Shown piece after piece: positions 9,114 to 17,939 of a stretch of DNA of 64,000 nucleotides. The notes beneath the pieces were generated by a model. That model worked only from the letters and a program-made list of their open reading frames with translations, was not told where the DNA came from and ran no database searches. Numbering within the stretch: position 1 is the stretch's first letter; the number at the start of each line of letters is the position of its first letter. This DNA is from Mesorhizobium sp. Root102. Its GTDB lineage: Bacteria; Pseudomonadota; Alphaproteobacteria; Rhizobiales; Rhizobiaceae. Where the stretch lies: the NCBI RefSeq assembly GCF_001425625.1, contig NZ_LMCP01000012.1, positions 436,620 through 500,619 of the forward strand, given 5' to 3'. Both the position numbers and the translations under genes were made by a program.

Positions 9114-9995
9114 TCAGGTGAACAGGCCCCGCTCCCGCTCCACCGCCTTGATGATGAAGCTGGCGACGATTTGGACGCGGCGCAGGGGTCTGACCGATTC
9201 ATGATAGACCAGCCAGTAGGCGCGGCGGATCGGTGCCACGATGTCGACGGGGATCAGCTCCGGCATCGAGCGGGCGACGAAGGCGTGCAGGATGCCAATG
9301 CCGGCGCCCGAACGCACCGCTTCGGCCTGGCCGAGCGCAGAGGAGATGGCGAAGTTGGTGCGCCAGTCCGCGCTGAATTCGGCCGCGTAGTCGAGTGAGG
9401 GGCTGACGATGAGGTCCGGCACGTAACCGATCAGTGTGTGCTGGCCAAGCCCGGCGGCGGTTTGGGGCAAGCCATGCGCCTCGGCATAGGCGCGCGAGGC
9501 AAACAGCCCGAGCGAGTAGTCGACCAGCTTACCCGCCACCAGCCGGCCCTCCGTCGGCCGCTCGACAGTGATGGCAATGTCGGCCTCGCGGCGCGACAGG
9601 GAGAAGGAGCGCGGTACCGGCACTAACTGGATCGTCAGTTCGCGGTGCAGGGCGGTCAATGCGCCGAGGCGCTTGGCCAGGAAGGCAACGCCAAAACCGT
9701 CCGGCGCGCCGATACGCACCGTGCCGGAGACATCGTCGCCTTCGCCGGCAACGGTCGAGCGCGCGGCGATCATGTCGCCCTCCATCCGCTCGGCAATGTC
9801 GAGAAAGCGCTCGCCGGCCGGCGTCAGCTCGCTGCCGGTGGTCAGTCGGCGAAACAGCGTTGTCCGCAGCGCGTCCTCGAGCGCGGCGATGCGGCGCGAG
9901 ACGGTGGCGTGGTTGAGTTCCAGCCGTTTGGCCGCGCCAAGAATCTGGCCCGCGCGCGCCACGGCAAGGAAGATGCGGACGTCATCCCAGTTCAT
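9114..9995 (-). CDS. LysR family transcriptional regulator
   Basis: The 293-residue protein has the LysR winged helix-turn-helix at residues 1-60 (MNWDDVRIFLAVARAGQ, AAKRLELNHATVSRRIAALE) and then a substrate-binding domain. It is transcribed divergently from methylmalonate-semialdehyde dehydrogenase across 214 bp, the standard arrangement for LysR control of a neighbouring gene. The inducer is unknown. Confidence 0.92.
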   Translation of the reverse strand: MNWDDVRIFLAVARAGQILGAAKRLELNHATVSRRIAALEDALRTTLFRRLTTGSELTPAGERFLDIAERMEGDMIAARSTVAGEGDDVSGTVRIGAPDGFGVAFLAKRLGALTALHRELTIQLVPVPRSFSLSRREADIAITVERPTEGRLVAGKLVDYSLGLFASRAYAEAHGLPQTAAGLGQHTLIGYVPDLIVSPSLDYAAEFSADWRTNFAISSALGQAEAVRSGAGIGILHAFVARSMPELIPVDIVAPIRRAYWLVYHESVRPLRRVQIVASFIIKAVERERGLFT

Positions 9996-10209
9996 GGGAA
10001 TGGTCCGGATGACAATCGCCGACGCTGCGTTCTGTGAAGGAACTCAATCTCTCAATCCGTGGCAGCAATTGCATCCCGTCATTTGCGGGAATTGATGCTC
10101 ATCCGTCAATCGTTATCTATTTTCCGCACAACGGTTACGTTCTCCGTCGCGTTGCCATCCGCCGGGCAAAGGCGGACAATACGGCATCACAAACAAAGGG
10201 AGAGAAATC

Positions 10210-11706
10210 ATGATCGACTACGGTCATTTCATCGGCGGCAAGCATGTCGCCGGGACCAGCGGCCGCAAGCAGGATGTCATGCAGCCGATGGACGGCTCCG
10301 TGCGCGGCACGGTGGCACTGGCTTCGCAGGCGGAACTGCGCGCGGCTGTCGAGAATGCCAAGGCAGCACAGCCCAAATGGGCGGCAACGAACCCGCAGCG
10401 CCGCGTGCGCGTGCTGATGAAATTCCTCGAACTGGTCGCCCGTGACTATGACGAACTGGCCGACATCCTGGCGCGTGAGCACGGCAAGACGATCTCAGAC
10501 GCCAAGGGCGACATCCAGCGCGGCCTCGAAGTTGTCGAAGTCTGCATCGGCGCGCCGCATATGATGAAGGGTGAATTCACCGACGGCGCCGGCCCCGGCA
10601 TCGACGTCTATTCGATGCGTCAGCCGCTCGGCGTCGTTGCCGGCATCACGCCGTTCAACTTCCCGGCGATGATCCCGCTGTGGAAGATCGCGCCTGCCAT
10701 CGCTTGCGGCAATGCCTACATCCTGAAGCCGTCGGAGCGCGACCCCGGCGTGCCGATGCGCATCGCCGAACTGTTCCTCGAGGCCGGCCTGCCGGCAGGT
10801 ATCCTCAACGTCGTCAACGGCGACAAGGACGTGGTCGACGCCATCCTCGACGATCCCGATATCAAGGCCATCGGCTTTGTCGGCTCGACGCCGATCGCCC
10901 ATTACATCTATTCGCGCGGCACCGCCGCCGGCAAGCGCGTGCAGTGCTTCGGCGGCGCCAAGAACCACATGATCATCATGCCCGATGCCGACATGGACCA
11001 GACCGTCGACGCGCTGATCGGCGCCGGCTACGGCTCGGCCGGCGAACGCTGCATGGCGATCTCGGTGGCGGTCCCGGTCGGCAACGACACCGCCAACCGG
11101 CTGATGGAAAAGCTGATCCCGCGCGTCGAAGGCCTGAAGGTCGGTCCTTCGACCGACTCTTCCGCCGATTTCGGCCCTCTGGTCACTGCGCAGGCCCTGG
11201 AGCGGGTCAAGGGCTATGTCGACACCGGCGTCAAGGAAGGCGCCAAGCTGGTGGTCGACGGCCGCGGCTTCTCCATGCAGGGCTATGAAGACGGCTACTA
11301 TATGGGCGGCTGCCTGTTCGACAACGTCACCGCTGACATGCGCATCTACAAGGAAGAGATCTTTGGGCCGGTGCTCTCGGTGGTGCGCGCGCCGACCTAT
11401 GAGAGCGCGATCAAGCTCGCCAACGACCACGAGATGGGCAATGGTGTCGCCATCTTCACCCGTGACGGCGATGCCGCGCGCGACTTCGCCTCGCGGGTTC
11501 AGGTCGGCATGGTCGGCATCAACGTGCCGATCCCGGTGCCGATCGCCTATTACACCTTCGGCGGCTGGAAGGCGTCCTCCTTCGGCGACCTCAACCAGCA
11601 CGGTCCGGACGCCTTCCGCTTCTACACCAAGACCAAGACGGTGACCTCACGCTGGCCGTCCGGTATCAAGGACGGTGCGGAATTCGTCATCCCGACGATG
11701 AACTGA
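10210..11706 (+). CDS. mmsA: Methylmalonate-semialdehyde dehydrogenase (CoA-acylating)
   Basis: Aldehyde dehydrogenase converting methylmalonate or malonate semialdehyde to propionyl-CoA or acetyl-CoA in valine and myo-inositol catabolism. The 498-residue product has the family signatures FNFPAMIPLWKIAPAIACGN and GSAGERCMAIS, with the nucleophilic cysteine near residue 281. The start ATG 10210 follows AAAGGGAGAGAAATC. It is monocistronic, ended by the hairpin at 11731, and divergent from a LysR gene. It could also be called iolA; context does not decide between pathways. Confidence 0.93.
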   Translation: MIDYGHFIGGKHVAGTSGRKQDVMQPMDGSVRGTVALASQAELRAAVENAKAAQPKWAATNPQRRVRVLMKFLELVARDYDELADILAREHGKTISDAKGDIQRGLEVVEVCIGAPHMMKGEFTDGAGPGIDVYSMRQPLGVVAGITPFNFPAMIPLWKIAPAIACGNAYILKPSERDPGVPMRIAELFLEAGLPAGILNVVNGDKDVVDAILDDPDIKAIGFVGSTPIAHYIYSRGTAAGKRVQCFGGAKNHMIIMPDADMDQTVDALIGAGYGSAGERCMAISVAVPVGNDTANRLMEKLIPRVEGLKVGPSTDSSADFGPLVTAQALERVKGYVDTGVKEGAKLVVDGRGFSMQGYEDGYYMGGCLFDNVTADMRIYKEEIFGPVLSVVRAPTYESAIKLANDHEMGNGVAIFTRDGDAARDFASRVQVGMVGINVPIPVPIAYYTFGGWKASSFGDLNQHGPDAFRFYTKTKTVTSRWPSGIKDGAEFVIPTMN

Positions 11707-11730
11707 GCCCGAAAAACATTCGAATAGCGG

Positions 11731-11757
11731 AAAGGCGGGTTCATCCCGCCTTTTTCG
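11731..11757 (+). terminator. Intrinsic terminator after mmsA
   Basis: GGCGGG-TTCAT-CCCGCC is followed directly by TTTTTCGTTT, a canonical rho-independent terminator 25 bp after the stop codon. Confidence 0.85.
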
Positions 11758-11780
11758 TTTCTGAGTGCCCGCCATCTTCC

Positions 11781-12584
11781 TCACACGATTGGGATCGTGC
11801 CGCCATCGATGACGTATTCGGCGCCGTGGATTGCCGAGGCGCGGTCCGAAACAAGGAATGCCACCAGCTCGGCGACCTCGTGCGGCCATGCCGGCCGGCC
11901 GATCGGGATGCCGCCCAGCGCATCCATGATGCCTTGGCGCGCGGTTTCCTCATCCGAACCGGAATGGGCGGCCAGCCGCTTCACCATGGCTTCCGAAGCG
12001 GAGGTGTGGATCCAGCCCGGCGCCACGGTGTTGACGCGGATACCCTTTGGGCCGAGGTCCTTGGACAGCGCCTTGCTGTAGGTGGAAAGGGCTGCCTTCG
12101 CCGCCGCATAGGCGATGGTGGATTCGTGCAGCGGCAGACGGCGCTGGATCGACGATATGTGGACGATCGCGCCTGAGCCTTGCTCGATCATGTGCGGGAC
12201 AAGCAGGCGGTCGAGCCGCACCGCCGCCAGCAGGTTGAGGCTGAGTTCGTCCTGCCAGAGCTGATCGGTCAGTCCGGCAAATCCGCCACCGGGGCTCTTC
12301 GACCCGCCGACGCTGTGCACGATGATGTCGACGCCACCAAGCCGCTCCATGACCTCTGCGGCCACTGTTTCGGTACCTGCCAAAGTGCTCACATCGGCCT
12401 GCACAAACAGCTTTGGCGATAGCGCATCGGGAAGCGCCGAGCGGGCAGTGGTAAGGACGGCCGCGCCCGCCGCCGAAAGCCTGGCAACGATGGCCTCGCC
12501 GGCACCCTTGGTGCCGCCGGTGACCAGAATGCGCTTGCCGGCAAATTCCCGATCGTCGACGGTGAATTTCTGCGCGATGGTCAT
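11781..12584 (-). CDS. SDR family oxidoreductase
   Basis: NAD(P)-dependent short-chain dehydrogenase, 267 residues. It has the cofactor motif TGGTKGAGEA near the N-terminus, a catalytic YAAAK motif near residue 160, and a C-terminal ending typical of classical SDRs (AEYVIDGGTIPIV). Its start overlaps the stop of the upstream NTF2-like gene (ATGA overlap), so the pair is one operon. Substrate unknown. Confidence 0.9.
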   Translation of the reverse strand: MTIAQKFTVDDREFAGKRILVTGGTKGAGEAIVARLSAAGAAVLTTARSALPDALSPKLFVQADVSTLAGTETVAAEVMERLGGVDIIVHSVGGSKSPGGGFAGLTDQLWQDELSLNLLAAVRLDRLLVPHMIEQGSGAIVHISSIQRRLPLHESTIAYAAAKAALSTYSKALSKDLGPKGIRVNTVAPGWIHTSASEAMVKRLAAHSGSDEETARQGIMDALGGIPIGRPAWPHEVAELVAFLVSDRASAIHGAEYVIDGGTIPIV

Positions 12585-12913
12585 GCGCCGATCTCCAGCC
12601 GTGTGATCCGGTCATCGGCCAGGGTGAAATTGTAATGGAGCGTCGCCGGGCTGCCGGGGAAATTGCCTGAGACGATGCCGGCGATCCGCCATGCATCACC
12701 ATTGACTGTCGCGTCGACGACCTCGACGGTCACCCGGTATTTGCTTGTCGTTGCTTCCATCCAGCTGCGGATGGCGGCCGGACCCCGATGGGTTTCGCCT
12801 TCGTCCCTGACCCTGGCGTCCGATGAGAAAGAGACGAGCATGGCGTCGATGTCATGCCTGTTCTTGGCGGCGAAATAGTCGGTCAGCGGCTGAGGAAGTT
12901 TTGCGGTCATCAT
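12581..12913 (-). CDS. Nuclear transport factor 2 / SnoaL-like protein
   Basis: A 110-residue single-domain protein of the NTF2-like fold: YFAAKNRHDIDAMLVSFSSD, then RGPAAIRSWMEATTSKY and a final strand LHYNFTLADDRITRLEIGA. The start is taken at the first of two adjacent ATGs (12911-12913, preceded by GGAGATGA); the longer open frame lacks this support. It is translationally coupled to the SDR gene and divergent from an HxlR regulator, which probably controls both. Function unknown. Confidence 0.8.
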   Translation of the reverse strand: MMTAKLPQPLTDYFAAKNRHDIDAMLVSFSSDARVRDEGETHRGPAAIRSWMEATTSKYRVTVEVVDATVNGDAWRIAGIVSGNFPGSPATLHYNFTLADDRITRLEIGA

Positions 12914-12983
12914 TTCATCTCCGGTCCCAGTTCTGGAAGGTCTGCGGCCTTGTTCGGCTCCTAAAATGAGATAAACTGAAAAA

Positions 12984-13376
12984 ATGACAAGAACCGACGT
13001 AAAAGTAAGGTACTTACCTGAAAGTAAGGTTGGGTCTGAAAGCAAGGGCGAAGCGTTGACGCCGTTGTCGGCGGCGAGCGGCGTCGAGAATGTGCTGCGC
13101 ATCCTCGAAGGCCGCTGGAAGCTGGTGATCCTGTTTCACCTGTTCGGCGGCAAGGTGCTGCGCTTTTCCGATCTCGAACGGGCGATCTCGGCGATCTCGC
13201 AGAAGATGCTGATCCAGCAGCTGCGGCAGATGGAGGCCGACGGAATTGTCCGCCGCATCGTCCATCATCAGGTGCCACCGAAGGTCGAATATTGCCTGAC
13301 CGACTGGGGGCAGGCGCTATGTCCGGCTCTCGACGCACTGCTGAAATGGGCAGCACTTCGCGAGCCGGAAGCCTGA
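12984..13376 (+). CDS. HxlR family transcriptional regulator
   Basis: The 130-residue product has the HxlR winged helix: NVLRILEGRWKLVILFHL, RFSDLERAISAISQKMLIQQL, then RQMEADGIVRRIVHHQVPP and YCLTDWG. HxlR proteins act as dimers, often on the divergent neighbour, here the NTF2-SDR operon 70 bp away. The first 25 codons from ATG 12984 are atypical and contain the GTAAG repeat, so translation may start later at a non-ATG codon. Confidence 0.85.
   Translation: MTRTDVKVRYLPESKVGSESKGEALTPLSAASGVENVLRILEGRWKLVILFHLFGGKVLRFSDLERAISAISQKMLIQQLRQMEADGIVRRIVHHQVPPKVEYCLTDWGQALCPALDALLKWAALREPEA
13005..13017. promoter_or_regulatory. Candidate HxlR operator (GTAAG-GTA-CTTAC)
   Basis: A 5-bp inverted repeat GTAAG/CTTAC with a 3-bp spacer, followed by a further GTAAGG at 13024-13029. 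It lies at the annotated 5' end of the HxlR gene and about 92 bp upstream of the NTF2 start. Sites of this kind in the intergenic region would suit autoregulation. Inference only. Confidence 0.4.
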
Positions 13377-13507
13377 CGCGGATTGCGCCTCGCAACGCGC
13401 GGCAAGGATGCTTGTTTTCGCATCGAGACCTCACCTGGAACGTCCCGGCATATTAAGGCTGCCCATGTGCCCCCTTTGCCGGAACGTCAAGGCGAAAGGG
13501 GTGCCAG

Positions 13508-13816
13508 ATGGCACACAAATTTTCGTTTCGATGGATCAGGAGCCGTGATCGGCGCCACACTGGCGCTGTCGACTCTATCCGCGCGGGCGCTATTCATCTG
13601 CGGGGGCCATAGTATCTTGTCGCGGGATTGGCGCAGGCCTTTCAACACAAGCAGATCGGCCACGGTGTGGTCGGGCAAGCCGCCATTGCCGAGGTCTATG
13701 TTTCGGCAAGCGGGACATGGACCATGCTGGCGACCGACGTGCAGGGCCGAAGCTGCATCTTCGCGACCGGTGACGGATGGGAGAATACCGTCACCGTCAC
13801 GGCGCAAGGGATCTGA
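13508..13816 (+). pseudogene. Remnant of a small secreted hypothetical protein
   Basis: Three short frames join into what looks like one small exported protein: a start at 13508 (MAHKFSFRW), a signal-like stretch in the next frame (GAVIGATLALSTLSARA), and a C-terminal part at about 13628-13816 (GQAAIAEVYVSASGTWTML, then GWENTVTVTAQGI). An in-frame TAG and at least one frameshift separate them. It appears to be a decayed gene of unknown function. Confidence 0.45.
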
Positions 13817-13825
13817 ACCGTTTGA

Positions 13826-14485
13826 TCAGCGCGTTGCGGCCACCTCGGCGTGGCCGCGCAGCAGCGCCATCAGGCGCTTGGCGTCCTTGGCCGCGGCCTC
13901 CTCGTCGCCGTCGAGGATCGAGCGGATCAGCGCGACATGGTGCTCGGCGGATTCGGCAAGACCAGTGTCGGCCTTGTAGCGGAACCAGAAACGGCGGCTG
14001 TGGGTCTGCAAGGGGGCGGCCAAACGGGCGGCGAACGGATTGTCAGCGGCCAGCGCCAGTGCTTCGTCGAGTGCCTTGTCGGCCTGGATGAAGGCAAGCA
14101 CGTTGCCCGAGATGACCGCCTTCTGCATGGCGAGCGCTGCTTCGTGAAACAGGTCGGCGGCCTCGCGGGTGACGAAGCGGGCGGCCGAACGGGCCAGGAC
14201 CACCTCGACGCCGCGGCGCGCATCGAGCACGCGCAGCCAGTCGCCGGGATGGAGTGGAGCGATCGCGATGCCGGCGCGCGGCCGCACGTCGAGCAGCCCT
14301 TCCCAGGCCAGCCGCTGGATCGCTTCGCGCACCGGCGTCCTGCCAAGCCCGAGCCTGTCGATCAGGGCGCCCTCGGTGACGAAGCTCGCCGGCGCCAGTT
14401 CGAGCGTGACGATCATGTGCTCGAGCACATGGTAGGCTCTGGTCGCGGCCGGCTCGGTTGGGATGCTTGCTTCCACGGATATCAA
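13826..14485 (-). CDS. GntR family regulator (FCD domain), probable hydroxyproline operon regulator
   Basis: The product has an N-terminal GntR winged helix (residues about 10-75: LIDRLGLGRTPVREAIQRLAWEGLL) and an FCD effector domain. I take TTG at 14485 as the start because AGGAGAG lies 5 bp before it, giving 219 residues; GTG 14476 is also possible. It is divergent from the hydroxyproline genes, with an inverted repeat 12 bp before its start and a second palindrome over the opposite promoter. This suggests that it represses both itself and the pathway. Confidence 0.88.
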   Translation of the reverse strand: MISVEASIPTEPAATRAYHVLEHMIVTLELAPASFVTEGALIDRLGLGRTPVREAIQRLAWEGLLDVRPRAGIAIAPLHPGDWLRVLDARRGVEVVLARSAARFVTREAADLFHEAALAMQKAVISGNVLAFIQADKALDEALALAADNPFAARLAAPLQTHSRRFWFRYKADTGLAESAEHHVALIRSILDGDEEAAAKDAKRLMALLRGHAEVAATR

Positions 14486-14496
14486 ACGCGCTCTCC

Positions 14497-14572
14497 TGAT
14501 ATATCTTGAATATATCATAACGGAATCCGTATTGACAGACCGTTTCTTAACAGATATATGGCTGATATATCA
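14497..14572 (+). promoter_or_regulatory. GntR operators and promoter of the hydroxyproline operon
   Basis: An 8-bp inverted repeat TGATATAT/ATATATCA with a CTTGA spacer lies at 14497-14517. A perfect 10-bp palindrome TGATATATCA lies at 14563-14572. Between them TTGACA (14532-14537) and TATATG (14555-14560) are spaced 17 bp, a good sigma-70 promoter reading toward the deaminase gene. The second palindrome would cover the transcription start, so a bound GntR protein should block transcription. Confidence 0.7.
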
Positions 14573-14587
14573 GATGGAGCAATGATC

Positions 14588-15481
14588 ATGTGGACCGGAG
14601 TTTTTCCTGCCGTCACGACCAAATTCACCGCGGATGATCGTCTCGATCATGCCGAGATGGAGCGCTGCTTTAACCTGCAGATGGAGGCCGGCTGCGACGG
14701 CATCATCGTCTGTGGGTCGCTTGGCGAAGGGCCGATGCTGTCGCCCGACGAGAAGATCGAGGTGCTGAAGACCGCGCAGAAAGTTGCAGGCAAGAAGCCG
14801 GTGCTGCTGACCGTCAACGAGGCCGGCACCCGCGAGGCCGCCAGCATCGCGAAGCGCGCCGCCAAGGAAGGTGCCAACGGCCTGATGGTGGTGCCGAGCC
14901 CAATCTATCACACCAATGCGGAAGAGACGGTCGCGGCCCTGCGCGCCGTCGCGCAGGCCGGCGACCTGCCGGTCATGATCTACTCCAACCGGCTCGCCTA
15001 CCGCGTCGACGTCACCGTCGACCAGATGGAGGAACTGGCGTCGGACAAGCGCTTTGTCGCGATCAAGGAATCCTCGGACGACATCCGTCGTTCGACCGAG
15101 ATCATCAATCGCCTGGGCAGCCGCTACGACCTGTTCACCGGTGTCGACAACCTGGCCTTCGAGGCGCTGTCGGTCGGCGCCATCGGCTGGGTGGCCGGAC
15201 TGGTCACCGCGTTCCCCCGCGAGACCGTCGCCATCTACCAGCTGATGAAGCAGGGCCGTCGCGAGGAGGCGCTCTCCATCTACCGCTGGTTCCGGCCGCT
15301 GCTCGATCTCGATGTCTCGACCTATCTGGTACAAAACATCAAGCTTGCCGAAGTGTTCGCGATCAACACAAATGACCGCGTGCGCATGCCGCGCCAGCCG
15401 CTGACGGGCGAGCGCCGCAAGGCAGTCGAGAAGATCGTCAAGGATGCGCTCGCCGTGCGGCCGAAGCTGCCGCAGTTCTAA
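14588..15481 (+). CDS. DapA-family protein, probable 1-pyrroline-4-hydroxy-2-carboxylate deaminase
   Basis: A 297-residue class I aldolase-like protein of the DHDPS/NAL superfamily. The Schiff-base lysine lies in FVAIKESSDD (about residue 160) and the conserved tyrosine in VMIYSNRLAY. Beside a D-hydroxyproline-type oxidase and a 4-hydroxyproline epimerase it best fits the deaminase making 2-oxoglutarate semialdehyde (HypD role). ATG 14588 is chosen because GGAG lies 8 bp upstream; ATG 14558 would lie inside the -10 element. The semialdehyde dehydrogenase completing the pathway is not in this cluster. Confidence 0.85.
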   Translation: MWTGVFPAVTTKFTADDRLDHAEMERCFNLQMEAGCDGIIVCGSLGEGPMLSPDEKIEVLKTAQKVAGKKPVLLTVNEAGTREAASIAKRAAKEGANGLMVVPSPIYHTNAEETVAALRAVAQAGDLPVMIYSNRLAYRVDVTVDQMEELASDKRFVAIKESSDDIRRSTEIINRLGSRYDLFTGVDNLAFEALSVGAIGWVAGLVTAFPRETVAIYQLMKQGRREEALSIYRWFRPLLDLDVSTYLVQNIKLAEVFAINTNDRVRMPRQPLTGERRKAVEKIVKDALAVRPKLPQF

Positions 15482-15498
15482 GGGTCGCAATGCCGCAG

Positions 15499-15619
15499 TC
15501 CCCGTCATCCGACCGCTACGCGGCCACCTTCTCCCCGAGGGGAGAAGAGGTCGCCAACGCCGGCGTCAGCCTCTTCTCCCAACCGGGGAGAAGGTGGCCC
15601 GAAGGGTCGGATGAGGGGG
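15499..15619. repeat. Long imperfect intergenic palindrome (RIME-like)
   Basis: The left arm (15501-15537, CGTCATCCGACC ... GGCCACCTTCTCCCC) and right arm (15585-15619, GGGGAGAAGGTGGCC ... GGTCGGATGAGGGG) are inverted copies. They enclose a second inverted pair, AGAAGAGG/CCTCTTCT. Elements of this type are scattered between rhizobial genes. It separates the deaminase from the dehydrogenase gene and may form a stable mRNA structure. Confidence 0.75.
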
Positions 15620-15671
15620 CTGGCTGCAAGGATCGATGCGAAGGTCGGGACATGCAGCGCGGCGCGCGGTC

Positions 15672-16922
15672 ATGAGCAACGATGCTGCAATCGACATCGC
15701 CATCGTCGGTGGCGGCATCATCGGCATCTGCGCTGCCGCGTCTCTGGCCGAGGCGGGGCGCAAGGTCACGATCTTCGATCGCACTGGCATTTGCGAGGAG
15801 ACGAGCTCCGGCAACGCCGCCGCCTTTGCCTTTTCCGACGTGCTGCCGCTGGCCCATAAGAGCATGATGCGGCAGCTGCCGAAATGGCTGGCCGATCCGC
15901 TCGGCCCGCTCAGCATCCCGCCCGCCTATCTGCCGAAGCTTTTGCCCTGGCTGATCCGCTTCTGGCGCGCCGGTACGCCGGGAAAATACGAGGCGAGCCT
16001 TGCCGCTCAAGCCGGCATGATGAAGCTCGCCGAAGCGGAATGGATGGGCCTGCTCGATCGCTCCGGCACGCGGTCGATGCTGCGCGAGGACGGCTCGCTC
16101 GAGCTTTACGAGAGCGAGGCCGAGTTTCAGGCCGGGCTGCCCGGCTGGGCGGCGCGTGAGCGTTTCGACATCGGCTTTCGTCATGTCGAAGGCGAGGAGC
16201 TGGCGCGTTTGCAGCCGGGGCTTTCGCCGCGCTTTATCAAGGGCACGTTCGTGCCGGGATGGAAGACGGTCGCCGACCCGAAACTGCTCGGCAAGGCGGT
16301 GTGGGCCTATGCGCAGGCCAAAGGCGCCCGCTTTGAGCTGGCTCGGGTCAGCCAAGTCGCGGCGGATCAGGATGGTGCGACACTGACGTTGGCGGACGGC
16401 ACGACAAGGCAGGCCCGACATCTTGTCGTCGCCGCCGGCGCCTGGTCGCATCTGCTGGCGAGGCAGCTCGGCGATCGCATTCCCCTGGAAACCGAGCGCG
16501 GCTACAACACGACGTTGCCAACGACCGCCTTCGACGTGAAGCGGATGCTGATCTTCTCCGGCCATGGCTTCGTCATCACGCCGCTCGAAACGGGCCTGCG
16601 CGTCGGCGGCGCCGTTGAACTCGGCGGCATCGAGCGGCCGCCCAATTACAACAGGTCGAAAGCACTGCTGCAGAAGGCGCAGAAATTCCTGCCGGGGCTC
16701 GATCCCACGGGCGGGCGCGAATGGATGGGTTTTCGTCCGTCGCTGCCGGATTCCGTGCCCGTCATCGGCGGCGCGCCAGGAAAGCGGTCGGTGATCTATG
16801 CGTTCGGCCACGGCCATCTCGGCCTGACCCAGGCCGCGGCCACCGGACGGTTGATCAGAGATCTTGTCCTGGGGCAGACTCCGCCCATCGATCTGGCTTC
16901 CTTCAGTCCACAACGATTTTGA
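15672..16922 (+). CDS. FAD-dependent oxidoreductase, probable D-hydroxyproline dehydrogenase
   Basis: A 416-residue DadA/DAO-superfamily flavoprotein with the FAD motif IAIVGGGIIGICAAASLAEAG at the N-terminus. The C-terminal region reads WMGFRPSLPDSVPVIGGAP and FGHGHLGLTQAAATG. Lying between a hydroxyproline-type deaminase and epimerase, it probably oxidises cis-4-hydroxy-D-proline to 1-pyrroline-4-hydroxy-2-carboxylate. ATG 15672 precedes the FAD motif by 9 codons; an in-frame start 36 bp upstream is less likely. Substrate is inferred from context. Confidence 0.85.
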   Translation: MSNDAAIDIAIVGGGIIGICAAASLAEAGRKVTIFDRTGICEETSSGNAAAFAFSDVLPLAHKSMMRQLPKWLADPLGPLSIPPAYLPKLLPWLIRFWRAGTPGKYEASLAAQAGMMKLAEAEWMGLLDRSGTRSMLREDGSLELYESEAEFQAGLPGWAARERFDIGFRHVEGEELARLQPGLSPRFIKGTFVPGWKTVADPKLLGKAVWAYAQAKGARFELARVSQVAADQDGATLTLADGTTRQARHLVVAAGAWSHLLARQLGDRIPLETERGYNTTLPTTAFDVKRMLIFSGHGFVITPLETGLRVGGAVELGGIERPPNYNRSKALLQKAQKFLPGLDPTGGREWMGFRPSLPDSVPVIGGAPGKRSVIYAFGHGHLGLTQAAATGRLIRDLVLGQTPPIDLASFSPQRF

Positions 16923-16937
16923 TTTTCGAGGAGCGTC

Positions 16938-17939
16938 ATGGCCAAGAAATCCTTCTTCTGCATAGACGGCCACACCTGCGGCAATCCGGTGCGCCTAGTC
17001 GCCGGCGGCGGCCCGTTGCTTCAGGGCTCGACGATGATGGAGCGGCGGGCGCATTTTCTGGCCGAGTATGACTGGATCCGCACCGGGCTGATGTTCGAAC
17101 CGCGCGGCCATGACGTCATGTCCGGCTCCATCCTCTATCCGCCGACGCGCGAGGATTGCGATATCGCCATCCTGTTCATCGAAACCTCCGGCTGTCTGCC
17201 GATGTGCGGACATGGCACCATCGGCACGGTGACGATGGCGATCGAGCACGGGCTGATCAAACCGAAGACGCCGGGCGTGCTCAGGCTCGACACGCCGGCC
17301 GGCCTGGTCATTGCCGAATACAAGCAGGTCGGCGACTATGTCGAAGAGGTGCGCATCACCAATGTGCCATCCTTCCTCTACGCCGAGGGCTTGACGGTCG
17401 AATGCCCTCACCTCGGCGAAATCACCGTCGATGTCGCCTATGGCGGCAATTTCTACGCAATCGTCGAGCCGCAGAAGAATTATCGCGACATGGCCGACTA
17501 TTCGGCGGGAGACTTCATCGCCTGGAGTCCGGTGGTGCGGCAACGGCTCAACGAAAAATATTCCTTCGTGCATCCCGAGAACCCGGGCATCAACCGGCTG
17601 TCGCACATGCTGTGGACCGGCAAGCCGACCGTGGCCGGGGCCGACGCGCGCAATGCCGTGTTCTATGGCGACAAGGCGATCGACCGCTCACCATGCGGCA
17701 CCGGTACCTCGGCGCGCATGGCGCAGCTTCATGCCAAGGGCAAACTCAAGGCCGGCGACAGCTTCGTCCATGAATCAATCATCGGTTCGCTGTTCAAGGG
17801 CAAGGTCGAAAAGGATGTCACCGTCGCCGGCAAACCGGCCATCATTCCCTCGATCGGCGGCTGGGCGCGGATGATCGGATTGAACACCATCTTCATCGAC
17901 GACCGCGATCCGTTCGCGTATGGTTTTGTGGTCAAGTGA
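16938..17939 (+). CDS. 4-hydroxyproline 2-epimerase (proline racemase family)
   Basis: A 333-residue cofactor-independent epimerase. Both catalytic cysteines are present: MCGHG (Cys90) and SPCGTGTSA (Cys253). It should convert trans-4-hydroxy-L-proline to cis-4-hydroxy-D-proline, the entry step of the pathway. A proline racemase activity is possible from sequence alone; the neighbours favour hydroxyproline. The start lies 15 bp after the dehydrogenase stop, preceded by GAGGAGCGTC. Confidence 0.9.
   Translation: MAKKSFFCIDGHTCGNPVRLVAGGGPLLQGSTMMERRAHFLAEYDWIRTGLMFEPRGHDVMSGSILYPPTREDCDIAILFIETSGCLPMCGHGTIGTVTMAIEHGLIKPKTPGVLRLDTPAGLVIAEYKQVGDYVEEVRITNVPSFLYAEGLTVECPHLGEITVDVAYGGNFYAIVEPQKNYRDMADYSAGDFIAWSPVVRQRLNEKYSFVHPENPGINRLSHMLWTGKPTVAGADARNAVFYGDKAIDRSPCGTGTSARMAQLHAKGKLKAGDSFVHESIIGSLFKGKVEKDVTVAGKPAIIPSIGGWARMIGLNTIFIDDRDPFAYGFVVK

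Noticed and set aside
10495..11601. 368-codon minus-strand frame
   Set aside because: It is antisense to mmsA, lacks a ribosome-binding site, and reads as low-complexity Asp/Val/His repeats.
13383..13979. 198-codon plus-strand frame
   Set aside because: It crosses the decayed secreted-protein gene and runs antisense into the GntR gene; its composition is Arg/Ser-rich and not protein-like.
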